Position numbers and translations under genes: made by a program
Notes under the pieces: model-generated
The model's database searches: none
Seen by the model: only the letters and a program-made list of their open reading frames with translations
What the model was told of the DNA's origin: nothing
NCBI GenBank assembly: GCA_905221605.1
Contig: CAJNDS010001336.1
Location: 1-64,000 of the forward strand
Length of the DNA stretch: 64,000 nucleotides
From: Symbiodinium natans
Taxonomy: Eukaryota > Sar > Dinophyceae > Suessiales > Symbiodiniaceae
Direction: 5' to 3'
Shown: piece after piece, positions 39,626 to 50,480 of the stretch
Layout of the letters: each line of letters starts with the position of its first letter
Numbering within the stretch: position 1 is the stretch's first letter

Positions 39626-40990
39626 TCAGAAAAAATTGGGGGCACTTATATTGGCGATTAAACCACTTGAAGGTGTCGCGTTTATGGTGGCGAAAATCAA
39701 GCTTGATTTTAGGTTAAGGGCCTCATATTTCTGGGATTTAGAAAGGCTATCAGCGCGCTTGATTGCTTTGATTTTACACTCACGCAACGTGTCAGGTGAA
39801 AAGTGAAGGTCACAACGAGCGGCACGCGAGGAAGCTTTGCGCCAAAGATGCAAAAGAGAAGTGGGCCAGACAGAGGGGCCAGAAGGAAGCATACGCGAGA
39901 GTTCCTCAAGTTGACGCGCGAGTTTGCGGAGGCATCTTTCTTTGGCTGTTGTCTGAGCACCATCAGCTTGCGTAGGGCGAGAAACGCCGGTGGCAGGTTG
40001 ATTAAAGAAACGAGGCAGGGAGCCACGACCGCAGTAATGCTTGCGAGGCTGTGGAGAAATTGCAGACTTACCACGCTCACAGAGAAAGTCTTCAGAGATA
40101 CGGTTAAAGCATCTAAAGAGAGCGTCAGTGTCTTGAGTCTTCACGGCAGCCTCCCAATCCGCCGAGTAGCGCTGCCAAGACTGCAAAAAGTTTTCGCGTT
40201 CAGCCTCAGGAGAAGCGGGGGTAAGTGCAGCCTCGGGGAGCTTACGAGGTCTCCGCAGTTGAGTGTGGGTGAGGTGGAGTGAGGGCAGAGAAAGATGCAC
40301 TACGATCGGTTTGTGATTGGGAAAACCAGCATCATCTAAGATTTTGTACTCAGAGAAAGAAACCGCAGCAGTCTTATTGAGAAGGACGATGTCCAGCCGG
40401 CGGGGTTGGCCGTGCGGAGGAAAGTGGGTAGGACTAAGGTCAGCACCAGCAAGTCCTGCGTCAAGCCACCCACCTCTCAAGCAGGCCTGTCGGCAAACAT
40501 CAGAATCCTGCGGCTGACGGTTCATGTCAGAAAGAATGATGCAAGGAAGGTCGCTGCGACAAGAGGCCTCTTCAAACACATCGCTGAAAAACTGCTCATT
40601 TGCGGAGTGCGCAGAAGAGCAAGAGTACGTGCCGGAAAAGCCGTAGGCCACTATGATGTGCAGGGCACGACGGGCAGAGCCGAGGGCGATGATTGCATGA
40701 AGCCAGCACCCAGAATCCCACAACCGCTGACGGAGAGGCGAAACACCGGTGGCAACAAGCTGTGCAGGAATGTGAGAGTGAAAAGCGAGGGCCACACCGC
40801 CGTTACGTCCATTCCAAATTGTACGCGCTTGTCTCTTGCGGGCCGGCGCCCGTTGAGGAACAGGTTTACCAAAGAGAACAGAGAAACCTAACGCACCGAG
40901 TTTGGCAGCGAGAGCCCCAGGACTGAGAGAGGTATGCCTGGTTTCTTGGATCGCCGGGAAATCTGCAAGGTCTGAATATCCAATAGGACC
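39626..40990 (-). pseudogene. LINE element H: endonuclease and linker
   Basis: The N-terminal part (about 40600-40990) is frameshifted; it includes FPAIQETRHTSLSPGALAAK, with the catalytic Glu. The 389-codon frame 39626-40795 goes on with HIIVAYGFSGTY, CIILSDMNRQP (the GDFN position, with Ser-Asp-Met-Asn), RRLDIVLLNK and FPNHKPIVVHL, then a long linker to the RT (ERCLRKLARQLEELSRML). A frameshift separates it from the RT at about 39600. Confidence 0.7.
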
Positions 40991-41028
40991 AATTGTAGAG
41001 GATCAGGGTCAGCAGGTAGTGCACGGTC

Positions 41029-41860
41029 TCATGGGATGACTTCAGAGGCAAGATCAATGAGCATACGTAAGATTAATATGACGTCCAGGGTGCAGCGATT
41101 AGGCCTAAATCCCCATTGATAGGCCGGGAAACTCTGAGTATCTTCGACATGCTGTCGCAAGCGCATTGCTAAGATGCGGGCCATCAGGCGGGACATAATG
41201 GATAAGAGAACTATCAGGCGATGTTGATTCAAGTCAGATCTCTCTCCTCCCAGTCTGTATCTGGATGGGCCCATAGGCGTTGCACGATGCCGGAAATGAC
41301 TTGTAGACCCAGCTCTCCCGACATACGTAGCATCATGACAGTCACTTCGTCGTGACCTGGCGCCGACTCGCGCGTAGCCGCCATTGCTTCTTCCACATCG
41401 GATCGCTCGGGGACCTCGGCTAACCATGAAGCTTCCGGGACAGATGGTCCCATATTGGCATCTAGAGTGTCAGGAGACACAGGGAGTGGACTATTCATGG
41501 TCTGCTTGAAGTGGTCAAACGCCTCCTGGAGGGTGAGCCTCTCTACCTTCTCAACTGTATTCGTCCATATAAATACCCAGTTTGGGAAGTGTACGGTAGA
41601 AGGTGCTCATATCGTGGACGGCGACAGCTTGTTCCAATGTGTGGATGATAGACATTACCCATCTGTTACGCGCTTCTTGTTTGTAGTCTCGTACCGCCTT
41701 CTTGGCCGCACTGAGAAGGGTAGCTTCATGAGGTAGCCCGCGACTACGCTGCACTTGTTGCCATAAGGCGGCTTGCTTTTGCATCAGCGGCTGGATGTCC
41801 ATGTCCGCTTCGGTGTAAAAGGAGGATATGCTGTTAGGGCGACCTCGACCCAAACTTGTT
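41029..41860 (-). pseudogene. LINE element I: RT N-terminal part
   Basis: Pre-RT helices (QKQAALWQQVQRSRGLPHEA, YKQEARNRWVMSIIHTLEQA), ATRESAPGHDEVTVMMLRMS, then RLIVLLSIMSRLMARILAMR and YQWGFRPNRCTLDVILIL. Ends at 41029, before motif A, fused to the endonuclease start of element H. Two frameshifts. Confidence 0.7.
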
Positions 41861-41868
41861 CGGTAGCC

Positions 41869-42430
41869 TCAACCAAGATGTCGGAGAATTCGGTCCAGGT
41901 CATGGTTGGCAGCGTCGGTGACGCTTTCGAAGAGCCAAACGTCGACGGGGCCACCAAAGTGTTTCGCCACGGGCTCCTTTATCGGCGGCAGCTTTTTCAT
42001 TGCCCTCAATGCCCGTGTGACCGTACACGTGCTGCCAGTGAAGTGGGCGCATAGCTGATACTTGCTGTACCAGTTCTTGTACTTTATGAACCAGGGCGAT
42101 GTTGGATCGTGGTGTCCATTGTCCCGTCGCCATTTTGTACGCATAAGTAGAGTCGAAGAAGATGGTTGCCGCGTTCGAGTCGGGGGTGCCATAGAGGAGG
42201 AAACGCATTGCATGGGCTATAGCACAGAGCTCGGCGGTATTGTTAGAAGCTAGTGTAGCCCCCAGGAAGTCCTCTTTACCACGGTCGAAGACGACAGGCC
42301 CGTGAAAGATTTGCCAAGCGCCTTTGTTGTTCTGAAGAGCGATGCCCCAACCGGCCGGTTTACGACGACCCTGGCGAGCCACTGCGACTTCACATGAACC
42401 ATCTGTGTAAATTTCCCATGGTGTGGACGT
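41869..42430 (-). CDS. LINE element I: RNase H domain
   Basis: WEIYTDGSCEV (first Asp), NNTAELCAIAHAMRF (Glu), ATIFFDSTYAYKMATGQW (second Asp) and HVYGHTGIEGNEKAAADKGA (last Asp region) give a canonical RNase H1-type active site. It lies after the endonuclease and before the RT in the same element; in most LINEs RNase H comes after the RT. It degrades the RNA strand of the RNA/DNA hybrid. Confidence 0.75.
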
Positions 42431-43646
42431 GGTTGAAGCCGGCGTCGACGAGCTGGAAGACGTAGCCGGGTGTAGGTCGGGTAGTTTTGCTGCCAAGGTG
42501 TCGTGAATGAGACGTTGGATGGCCCCTCGGTTGGCTTTCGCTCCTTCACTGGGTCCACGAAAAGCGTGATAGTTCAATGGTGCTGTGGGGCCCTTGTTCT
42601 GTGTCTGCGCCTCCTGGATGCGACGGGTTTTGGCAGCGTGGCGTGGCTGTACCAGTGTAGCAGTAGGCTTTGCCAAATGGAAGAGCGCCTGCTTAGCCAC
42701 ATGGTCGGGGAAGCCAAGGTGGAGCGTCCGTACCGTCTGCACTTGTGATGCCAAAGGAGGTGAAGCGCAAAAGTAATCCAATTCGTACCACTTGTAGCTC
42801 TGTGGGTGGCACCACGTACCACGATGACCAGCGCGTGTCCACGACTTGAAGCTGTGTTTGTCCCAACCACTGTCGCTGTTCCACACCGGACGGTGTGGTG
42901 GGGGTTTGGAGCGCATAGTTCTGATCGGGGTGATCGCGGCCCACGTGGCCGTTCCAATCTCCGCCCCAGATCTGAAGGCAGGACGGCTTGATGTCACACA
43001 ACTGCCGGTGAAATACGGTGGCACTGTTGTAAACATCTGCTCTCAGCCTTCTTTGCTCATAAGATTGGCCGGAAGGGATATATACAGCGACAAATGCATG
43101 CTCCCTCTCTTGCATGTAGAGGTACATCACAAGTAGATGGGGGTTGGGCGATTCCCAACGACATCAACTGTCTGACCAGGCTCGATGTACATGATATGGC
43201 ATGAGGAAGGCTGTACGGCCATGGTGTAGTAGCAAGAATTCCTCAATATACACCATGTTCAGCTCCAAGGGGCCTGGTGTGTCACGCACTTCGGTGAGGG
43301 CTAAAGGATCCCACTTGTATCTACGACACGCCAAAATGGCATGTTGAAGTTTGTGGCGCTGCTGCAAACTGGTCCAAATCAAGCCTTGAGTGTTGGTAGT
43401 TGCAAAATGAAACGAATTCTGAATTCGAACTTGCCGGCTCGCCCTGTACGGATGGCGATCTCGGTCTAGCGTACTATGCCCACAGCGACTACCAGTGCAA
43501 GTGGCAAGCTGCGGGAAGACATATTGCTGTGACTGTATATGGCTGCTCGGAGGGATAAAATTTGCACCTGAGTGCGGCTGTGAGGTCCCCCTCCGGAAGA
43601 ATCCAATCAGCCGATACGTTGGCTTTGTCTCTGATTGGCCGCTCAT
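42430..43646 (-). pseudogene. LINE element I: endonuclease
   Basis: FATTNTQGLIWTSLQQRHKL and LALTEVRDTPG (start, with Glu) at about 43300-43420, HAFVAVYIPSGQSYEQ, IWGGDWNGHVGRD (Asp/Asn) near 42960, YKWYELDYFCASP (Asp) and FPDHVAKQALFHL (Asp/His) near 42690. Two frameshifts, near 43190 and 42990. The frame runs on into RNase H. Confidence 0.75.
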
Positions 43647-44213
43647 GCCCTTAGTAGCAATGCAATGGACAGGGGAGCGTGACTCTCAGCGCCTTGAAGA
43701 GGCCCAGTGCTGAGGAAAGAACACGCGTTGAAGGTGTAGTGGCAGGTCAACATGTAGACCAACACCTTGGAGCAAAAGAAGGAAAACTGTGAACTGTGAA
43801 CTCCACCCCCAGAGCGCAGTCACCCACGGTGTCCGGGGCGACACGTTCCCCCGACTCCACTGTGAGCCGGCGGGTTGCCGCGCCGAAGGCCTCTCATTGA
43901 GAGAGTCACGAAAGAATATCCTGGAAAAGACAGTCATTGATATGGTAACCATGCCCAGACTGCAAAGAAAAGCGAGCATCCAGTGGAAAAACCCATGCTG
44001 TATTGCACTGCTGGCATATACCGCAAGAAGTCATGTTTGGAATGTAAAGATCTGACATCGAACTCTGTACCGGCGGTGCGCTGCTGTCATCGCCACAAAG
44101 GTGAGGATTACGGGTGGCCCAAGTCCATTGAGTAAGCACGGACCCCACTGAGACCGGTCCCAAACCAGACCAGCCAAAAGGCAAAATAAAACCATGCAGA
44201 AACTAGGTGGTGG
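43647..44213. other. Spacer between ORF1 and ORF2 of element I
   Basis: About 570 bp without a convincing gene or repeat. Confidence 0.4.
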
Positions 44214-44795
44214 TTACTGTGCTCTGAGCTTCTTGAGGTCCTCCCAGGCCTGCTTGTGCAGTTGCGTTTGTCCCCACCTGTGAGGAGCTATGAGGAACCG
44301 CTTGCTGTCCACTGAGGCCGACAAGGCGTCCAAGGCTTCACGGAAAGGAGCGCCTGCAAGTACGCTCACCGAGGCTTCTTGTGTGACTTCATCTTGAAGA
44401 GCCGAATCCTGGCGAACAAGGTCCATGATCGTCAAGAACATAAAGGTGCGCTTCTCGCCCAGCTCGTGAGGAACACGCTCCGCCATGCCCTCCTTCTTTG
44501 GCGGCAACGAGTTGACCCAAAGCCGAGAAGCTTCCAACACGGGCTTCTGGTCCTCATCCGAACGCAAGGGAACCACGAGGTTGGCCGCGGCGCTAACTGC
44601 TTCACACTTTTCTGCTGTGGACAAAGTCAACCGAAGAGCACGTGCCAAGATCTCTGTGTTGCCTGCACCCTGAGAAGATGTTGCCGACGCATTTCGAGTC
44701 TCCACGCTGCGAGCCCTTTTCGCAGCGCGGTCCCCATCGCCTGCACGAAGCTGCTGAGCCTTGGCCAAGATCTCTGCTGCTTTGCCACTCGCCAT
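44214..44795 (-). CDS. Probable ORF1 of LINE element I
   Basis: 193 codons from MASGKAAEILAKAQQLRAGD to a stop, intact. Helical and charged at the start with KRARS basic residues, then LARALRLTLSTAEKCEAVSA, ELGEKRTFMFLTIMDLVRQD and a basic end (HKQAWEDLKKLRAQ). It begins 70 bp after the ORF2 end of element J and precedes the endonuclease of element I, the ORF1 position seen in other units. No known domain recognised. Confidence 0.5.
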   Translation of the reverse strand: MASGKAAEILAKAQQLRAGDGDRAAKRARSVETRNASATSSQGAGNTEILARALRLTLSTAEKCEAVSAAANLVVPLRSDEDQKPVLEASRLWVNSLPPKKEGMAERVPHELGEKRTFMFLTIMDLVRQDSALQDEVTQEASVSVLAGAPFREALDALSASVDSKRFLIAPHRWGQTQLHKQAWEDLKKLRAQ

Positions 44796-44864
44796 TCGGG
44801 AAAACGAGAAGACAGGGAGAAGCTGTCTAGAAAAGCTCTCCGACTATCCCCCTCTGAGCCCACA

Positions 44865-45536
44865 CTAGGCAGGACTGCGTTCAAGGTCGTGCCATTGGCG
44901 AAGGTGGAGTGGGAGACCAGTATTTGACCGACGACGAGAACATTCCACCGAATGGCGGCCAGCGGCTTTAGGAGTGCAAAAGCCCGTTCCACAGTGCTCA
45001 CACGCAAAATTGCGATTGTCATGGTATGACTGTGTAAAGCGCACCCGGTAAAGCCAGCCGGAATAAGGCATACTCTTGCAACCCAGCGAGTGTTTAGCTC
45101 TCTCAGACTTAGTATCAAAGAGACGACGACAGAAGCGACATTCTTTGGCTGAAGAACCTGCAGGAATGCTTGGAGGGGGAAGGTCAGTAAGTGTGATTGG
45201 ACGAATCAACCGCACATCGCGATATTTTCTGCACGAATGCTTGTCTGCATACTTCTGCCTTACTTGCGCCGGGTCGAAGTTCATGCAACTGGCAACATCA
45301 TCCGCAGTGGTATCCTTGGAGCCTTTGAGAAAGCAATCCGGGCGTGGCTGCTTAAAACGTAGCCTGCGACGTGCACCAGCCAAAGCAGTTTGATCCACAT
45401 GAGGGCGTCGCGAAGATGTAGCCGCTGGACGCACAGCACGCTCCTCTTTGTTCAACTGTGCACGTTGTTGCCTCTGATCCACCGTGAGAGTTTGGCAGAC
45501 CACGTCATGCTGTCTCATGCTCTTCAAAGACGACAC
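44865..45536 (-). CDS. LINE element J: zinc-finger C-terminus
   Basis: Same frame as the RT upstream, separated by two in-frame TGA codons (after RRWVY at 45696 and shortly before QACSYVSSLKSMRQ at about 45545). Two fingers: CRFCRRLFDTKSERAKHSLG (CCHC type) and FACEHCGTGFCTPKAAGRHS. Upstream is a basic region (ARRRLRFKQPRPDCFL). Probably nucleic-acid binding. Confidence 0.65.
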   Translation of the reverse strand: MSSLKSMRQHDVVCQTLTVDQRQQRAQLNKEERAVRPAATSSRRPHVDQTALAGARRRLRFKQPRPDCFLKGSKDTTADDVASCMNFDPAQVRQKYADKHSCRKYRDVRLIRPITLTDLPPPSIPAGSSAKECRFCRRLFDTKSERAKHSLGCKSMPYSGWLYRVRFTQSYHDNRNFACEHCGTGFCTPKAAGRHSVECSRRRSNTGLPLHLRQWHDLERSPA

Positions 45537-45695
45537 GTAGCTGCAAGCCTGTCAACCGCAAGAGTAGCGCCCATCCGCTCTTCTTACGGCCCCCAGCTCC
45601 TCATACGCTCTTGCTGCCGCAGCATCTTGGCGCGCTTGTCGCGCTGCATCCGCGTGCCTGGCCGCCCATGTGTCTCGAGCTGCCAGATCGTCTTG

Positions 45696-47600
45696 TCAAT
45701 AAACCCAACGCCTAAGAAGCGATTCCCACATGGCACCATCCTCTGCTTGTGCCATCTGCAACCACTGCTGGTGCCACCCCTCGACTGGAAGCTGTAAGAA
45801 CTTGCGCAAGTCGTCCAGTCTGGACCACAAAGCTTGTCTGGTGTTGGGTGTACGTTTGCACGAAGGATGTAAAGATTCCCTGGGTGACCAAGCGAATAGA
45901 AGGTGACGTTCCATACGATCGTTTGGCAAACGAGCTAAATGTCCTAGAAATCTCAGCTGCCCCAGCGCAACATACGTATGAATGTTTCTGAGTCCCAACT
46001 TGCGTAAAAGGTCCTGTTGAGTCAGGTTGGCATTCTGCATCTCACTCAAGCGCTGACCGCATAGACCCCGTGCAATCGTGTGAAGGAAAGTCTGCCACTG
46101 GTGAAGAGTGGCACTCGAAACCACCCTGGATTCGGTGCCGAACACCAGCGCCCGTATGACTGCAGCCTCCACCCGGCGGCCTTGCATTCGCGGCGATAGG
46201 CCGTATCTAGGCATTTGCTGGTAAAGGTTGCGCCATATGCGCTTGGCACATTGAAGTCTGTGAGCATCGTCCTGGGCATATAGCCCATCGTAGGAGAGAA
46301 TTCCTCCCAGCAACCGCGCATTACGGTGAAAACCTTTTCGTTCATCTGCGCCAGAGGGATGGATGAGTACCCGCTTCGTCTTGCTTGGTTTGATGACCTC
46401 ACCCCAGTCGCGCAACGTAGATGCCAAAAGCCGTTCTGCTTCCTCTCTGCCACTTTCACGTAACAGAAGAGAGGTATCGTCAGCAAACATGATGGACAAG
46501 AGTTTCCAAACCTGAAGTTGCTCGGTGGAATTCTGAAGCATTCTTGAGCGAGGCCGATTGCTCCGGTTGACGCGCCGGTTAAAGCGCCTGCCCCAGAGCG
46601 AGTGCAGTTCCACAAAATGCCCTGGGCACTCTTTCCTGAGCGCATCCAGTCTTTTGGCAAAATCCTGCATGACGAAATCATGGAAAATCGTGTACAAGCC
46701 TGGAGACGTGCTGCACCCCTCTCTAAAGCCAGCTGTAAGCTTATATGGCTGGGAAAGCCCTTCCGAAGTGCAAGCCTGGTACGAAGTTCCAGAATGAAGC
46801 GCGTCCAGCGCCTGTATCAACGGCTGTGGGAAGCCGAGCCGGGCGAAGAGCTCAAAAGCCGCTGTACGATCAACACTAGGAAAATGTTTGCGAATATCGA
46901 AGAAAACCAACACTAAAGCAGACTCGACAGCTAAGCAAGCGCCTGGAACGTGTGAAACTTCAGCCGCCATTTCCGTTACCATACGAACCACAAACAAAGC
47001 GTCCTGCACTGAACGATGCTTCCGATTGCCCCATTGACAACCAGAAAGCAGTTGCTCCTCCTCAGCGAACGACATGATGCGAACTGAGAGAATACGTCCC
47101 AATACTCTAGACAAAATAGGCAGCAAAATAATGGTCCTGTAACAATCAAGGTCCTCCCGTGACCCCTCCCCTTTGTACAAAGAGATGCCCAGGCCATCGC
47201 GAAGTTGCTTGTCCCACTCATGAGCAGGTCGATGGAACATCATGCAGACAATACGATAAAGCTGCTCTTGCACTCTATCCCCTGCTAAGCGCAACATGTT
47301 GATGGTAACTCCGTCCTTCCCAGGTGAGGATTCTCGAACAGCCACTAGAGCTTGGTTGAACTCTGCACGAGAAGGAGTGAGCCCCAATTCATGCCGAATG
47401 GGTCTCTGCTTGACTTGTTGACGAATGAAACCATCCTCCACTTTGAGAGCCTGTGAAGAGACCGTCAAGTTGTGAGTGCGCAACGTATCAAGTGAAAAAG
47501 GCGCTGCACCGGAGTAGTTCACTCCTTCCACTGATACTCCCAAAGAACGAAGACTGCGATAAAAAGAGTGCCAATCACCAAGGTTCATACTCTGCTGCAT
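45696..47600 (-). CDS. LINE element J: reverse transcriptase
   Basis: A long intact frame of 634 codons. RESSPGKDGVTINMLRLAGD, CYRTIILLPILSRVLGRILS and CQWGNRKHRSVQDALFVVRM (fingers), motif A VLVFFDIRKHFPSVDRTAAF, motif B AGFREGCSTSPGLYTIFHDF, motif C SIMFADDTSLLLRESG, KPSKTKRVLIHP and thumb LRFLGHLARLPNDRMERHLL. All catalytic Asp residues are present (DIRKHF and FADD), making this the best-preserved RT in the window. It ends with TGA; the zinc-finger part continues in frame. Confidence 0.85.
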   Translation of the reverse strand: MQQSMNLGDWHSFYRSLRSLGVSVEGVNYSGAAPFSLDTLRTHNLTVSSQALKVEDGFIRQQVKQRPIRHELGLTPSRAEFNQALVAVRESSPGKDGVTINMLRLAGDRVQEQLYRIVCMMFHRPAHEWDKQLRDGLGISLYKGEGSREDLDCYRTIILLPILSRVLGRILSVRIMSFAEEEQLLSGCQWGNRKHRSVQDALFVVRMVTEMAAEVSHVPGACLAVESALVLVFFDIRKHFPSVDRTAAFELFARLGFPQPLIQALDALHSGTSYQACTSEGLSQPYKLTAGFREGCSTSPGLYTIFHDFVMQDFAKRLDALRKECPGHFVELHSLWGRRFNRRVNRSNRPRSRMLQNSTEQLQVWKLLSIMFADDTSLLLRESGREEAERLLASTLRDWGEVIKPSKTKRVLIHPSGADERKGFHRNARLLGGILSYDGLYAQDDAHRLQCAKRIWRNLYQQMPRYGLSPRMQGRRVEAAVIRALVFGTESRVVSSATLHQWQTFLHTIARGLCGQRLSEMQNANLTQQDLLRKLGLRNIHTYVALGQLRFLGHLARLPNDRMERHLLFAWSPRESLHPSCKRTPNTRQALWSRLDDLRKFLQLPVEGWHQQWLQMAQAEDGAMWESLLRRWVY

Positions 47601-47799
47601 GTCTCATATCTGCTCCGACACGAACCTCTTCCGACTTCCTTTCTGCGATGTCGCGCTAACTTCCACGCAGCGAGACTTTCTGCCTCCTCTGGAAGACCTT
47701 GGTGTCTGCGAGCCCTCTCCCAAGCCCCAGAAATCTCGTCTTCAAGCACCAACAGTTTCTCTTTGTCGCTACGCGAAAGAGGAGCACCTCGACGTTTGT

Positions 47800-48480
47800 C
47801 TTTGCAAGAACCATCAACGATGTCAACACAACCTACCAAAAGTTGAGAAAGCTCTGCCCAGTCTACTTCGGGAAGTGGAACGACATTGGAAGCAACTTGA
47901 GAAGCAACAGGAGGCTGTTTGCCTTGCAACCTCCTCCGCGTCGCCGACTTGAGACCAAACTTCGCATGTAAACTGCAGTGACTTGGCAAGTCTTGCCACT
48001 GGCCATTCTTCCCCATTGTCGCACAATCATCTGCACGCTCGTTGCCTCGATTTCCAGTATGCCCTTGAACCCAGTGCCAATGCACCGGAAAGAGCTGTTT
48101 TGCACGACACCAAAGCTTTTGTGCACGCCGAGCCAGTACTGCATTTTTGTTGACCTTCCATAGTCCTTGCGCAACATTGCAAGCATACTGCGAATCGAAG
48201 TGAATGTGCAAAGCAGAGACACTAGAAGCCTGCGACAAAGCCAGCTGGAAGGCCTTGATGACTGCCGACAGTTCTCCAGTTGTTCGTAGCTCGCTGGGCA
48301 CCAAGAAAGCCAGATTCGGTCGGGGAACATACCACGGGGCCAAAGTAGTCCTGCGCGTCACCTGCAAGCCAGGCCGCGAGACCCCATCCAGCTGTAGAGG
48401 GAACCTGCACCTTGTTGTCCCGAAACATAGGAGGATCTGCACCTCCGTCTGTGTATATATGAAGAGCAGAAGCATCTTGC
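47800..48480 (-). pseudogene. LINE element J: RNase H domain
   Basis: LHIYTDGGADPP (first Asp), TTGELSAVIKAFQLALSQ (Glu), LHIHFDSQYACNVAQGLWKV (second Asp) and WVQGHTGNRGNERADDCATM (last Asp) form a full active site. One frameshift, near 48300, splits it. As in element I it sits between endonuclease and RT. Confidence 0.8.
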
Positions 48481-49721
48481 TCCTCCCAACCTTCAACACA
48501 AGCCGGTGCCGCAGGCACCGGCGAAACCTGCAACTCGTCCATGCGAGACTCCACAAGCTTCTGGTACTGCTTGATACGATGACGTGTTTCCGCAGAGTTA
48601 CCCCGCAGCGCCGATGCATTGCAACGTACTCTCGTCTCTGTCTGCTCTGCCACGGCACGTCCTCGCGACCGACGTTTCCAGAGCATCTTACGAGCCTTAC
48701 GAACTGCATGCTTCTCAAGAGATCCCAAGTGTAGATGCATTCGCTTGCCCATATGATCGGATAAGATGCCCGAAGTAGAAAACGTGCTCATGCCCGGCTG
48801 AACTGCAGCGTAAAGTGAAGAAGACAACAAAAAACCATCAAGTTCATACCATTGAGAAGTCCTTGCATGCCGCCAAGTCCCCCTATGCTTGATGGGTTTC
48901 CATGAGTCAAGATGGACAAGATCCGAAGTCGCCACGAATTCCTTTAGCAGCCTGCCTCCCAAAGTTGTAGGAGTATGCAACCCTTTGTTGCCCACTTGTT
49001 GCCCAAAGCCATCGTTGACACCAATATGACCATTGAAGTCTCCACCGATACATATCTCAAGAGTCTCATCTTTCAGCATGTTGCAAAGCTGCTGCGCATG
49101 TGTGTAATGTCGTCGTTTTGAACCCACGTCCGCCCCTGCAGGAGAGTACACGCTAACAAGAGCCAACTTGCGACCATGAATGCAAACTGCAATCCCAGCT
49201 AGCCTGTCTGAAGCATCTAAAGCGAAGGAGGGTCGCCCTTGCTGCTCCCAAAGCTGAGCCACCGAATTCCTCAGCAAAAGCCCCACCTGTCCTCTGCAAA
49301 TCAGCAACCATTCCTCCATGTAAACCACCTGAAAGCGTAACTGCACAGTTTCGTCGTAGTGCAACTCCGTGAGCATTAAAAACTTGCGTGCAAGTAAAAG
49401 AAGAGCCTTAAGCTTCTCTGCATGTGAAGTGAGATCCCATCGTAGACCTTGAGTGTTGATGCATCCCACCTTCAAACCCAGCGAGATCGGTAGCCGATAT
49501 GACTGGCGAAAAGTGCGTCTGAAACGGTTCCTCCGGCGACCGCGTGCCTGAGTAGTGCCACTCGGAGCATAGACATAAGGCACGGGCTGAGAGGAAGTCA
49601 CAGATGAAAGCTCCACAACAGGGTAGTGAGTTTGTGCCCGAAGGGCACTGGTCTCCGGGCCCATCCTGCGAAATAGGCCCGTCAACCGTGAGAGTGATTC
49701 TTTTCGTCGTAACTGCATCAC
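48480..49721 (-). CDS. LINE element J: endonuclease
   Basis: Starts MMQLRRKESLSRLTGLFRRM at 49721. GCINTQGLRWD (Asn), LMLTELHYDE (Glu), LALVSVYSPAGADVGSK, CIGGDFNGHIGVND (Asp/Asn), SQWYELDGFLLS (Asp) and LSDHMGKRMHLH (Asp/His) make a complete EEP site. The frame continues into RNase H to 48222. The start lies next to the spacer with GGTACC repeats. Confidence 0.8.
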
Positions 49722-50270
49722 ACCTCAACCGCTGAGATGTAATGCCCTAAGAAGAACTGAAAGCCAGAGTCACGATGTCCCACTGCGGCACGTGGAGCCA
49801 AGAATCGTGCAGTGGGAAAGAACACGCCGATGATGGCCATCATCGCAAGCCTGGAAACGGACGTGTTCGGCAGCTGATAGCCGCCCTCGGTGCCACGGAG
49901 GTCGCCCATGCCCTCCCTGGCAACCTTTACGCACTGCACGAACACTTCCAAGTTACGTATTTCAAGGGGGATGAGATATTGCATCAGATGATAAACTTCA
50001 CGCCTACCCAAGGGGAATGACCAAGCCCAATATGAGAAGGCAGAACTACTAGGGGGACAAACAAAAAACTTTTTACGGTCAGAACACATCATGTGAAAGC
50101 CACGCAAAACACGCTCCTGGGACGGACGGTACCGTTCCCAATCGACAAACCGGACGGTAGCGGTTGTCACTCCCAAAGCCGGACGGTACCGACTTTCACA
50201 CTCCCGGGTATAAACGAAACCGAAAAGGGTGTACGTTAAATAGCCAGGTAGCCTATCCTTTCCGCTGTTT
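49722..50270 (-). promoter_or_regulatory. Spacer with CGGTACCG-type repeats
   Basis: Contains GGACGGTACCG at 50126, CCGGACGGTAGCGG at 50151 and CCGGACGGTACCG at 50171. Also holds CATCGCAAGCCTGG at about 49843-49856. The same blocks recur at 56400-56960. It lies between an ORF1 end (50270-50480) and an ORF2 start (49721). Function unknown; a recurring palindrome in this position suggests a promoter or RNA element. Confidence 0.4.
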
Positions 50271-50480
50271 GTGTTCCTCTGCGTGGCCACCGACAACCGC
50301 TGCCCAGCCATCCTCTTTCCCGCCGCCCCAGGCCCGTCACCTCTGCCCCTTCCTCCAGTGCCCTTGCCGCCCTTTCTCTTAAAGTATTCCTGGATTTCCG
50401 TTTCCGTGTGACCCAAGCTTGAAAGGACCTCCCGGTGTAGAGCTCCTGGTAAGAAGACCAGGGCGCAAGCCAAGTTGTGG
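50270..50480 (-). pseudogene. L-type ORF1 C-terminal fragment
   Basis: FLPGALHREVLSSLGHTETE, then a Lys/Gly/Arg-rich tail (RKGGKGTGGRGRGDGPG). Joined upstream to the RT of element K at about 50480, so the first two thirds of ORF1 and the end of ORF2 are missing. Confidence 0.65.
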
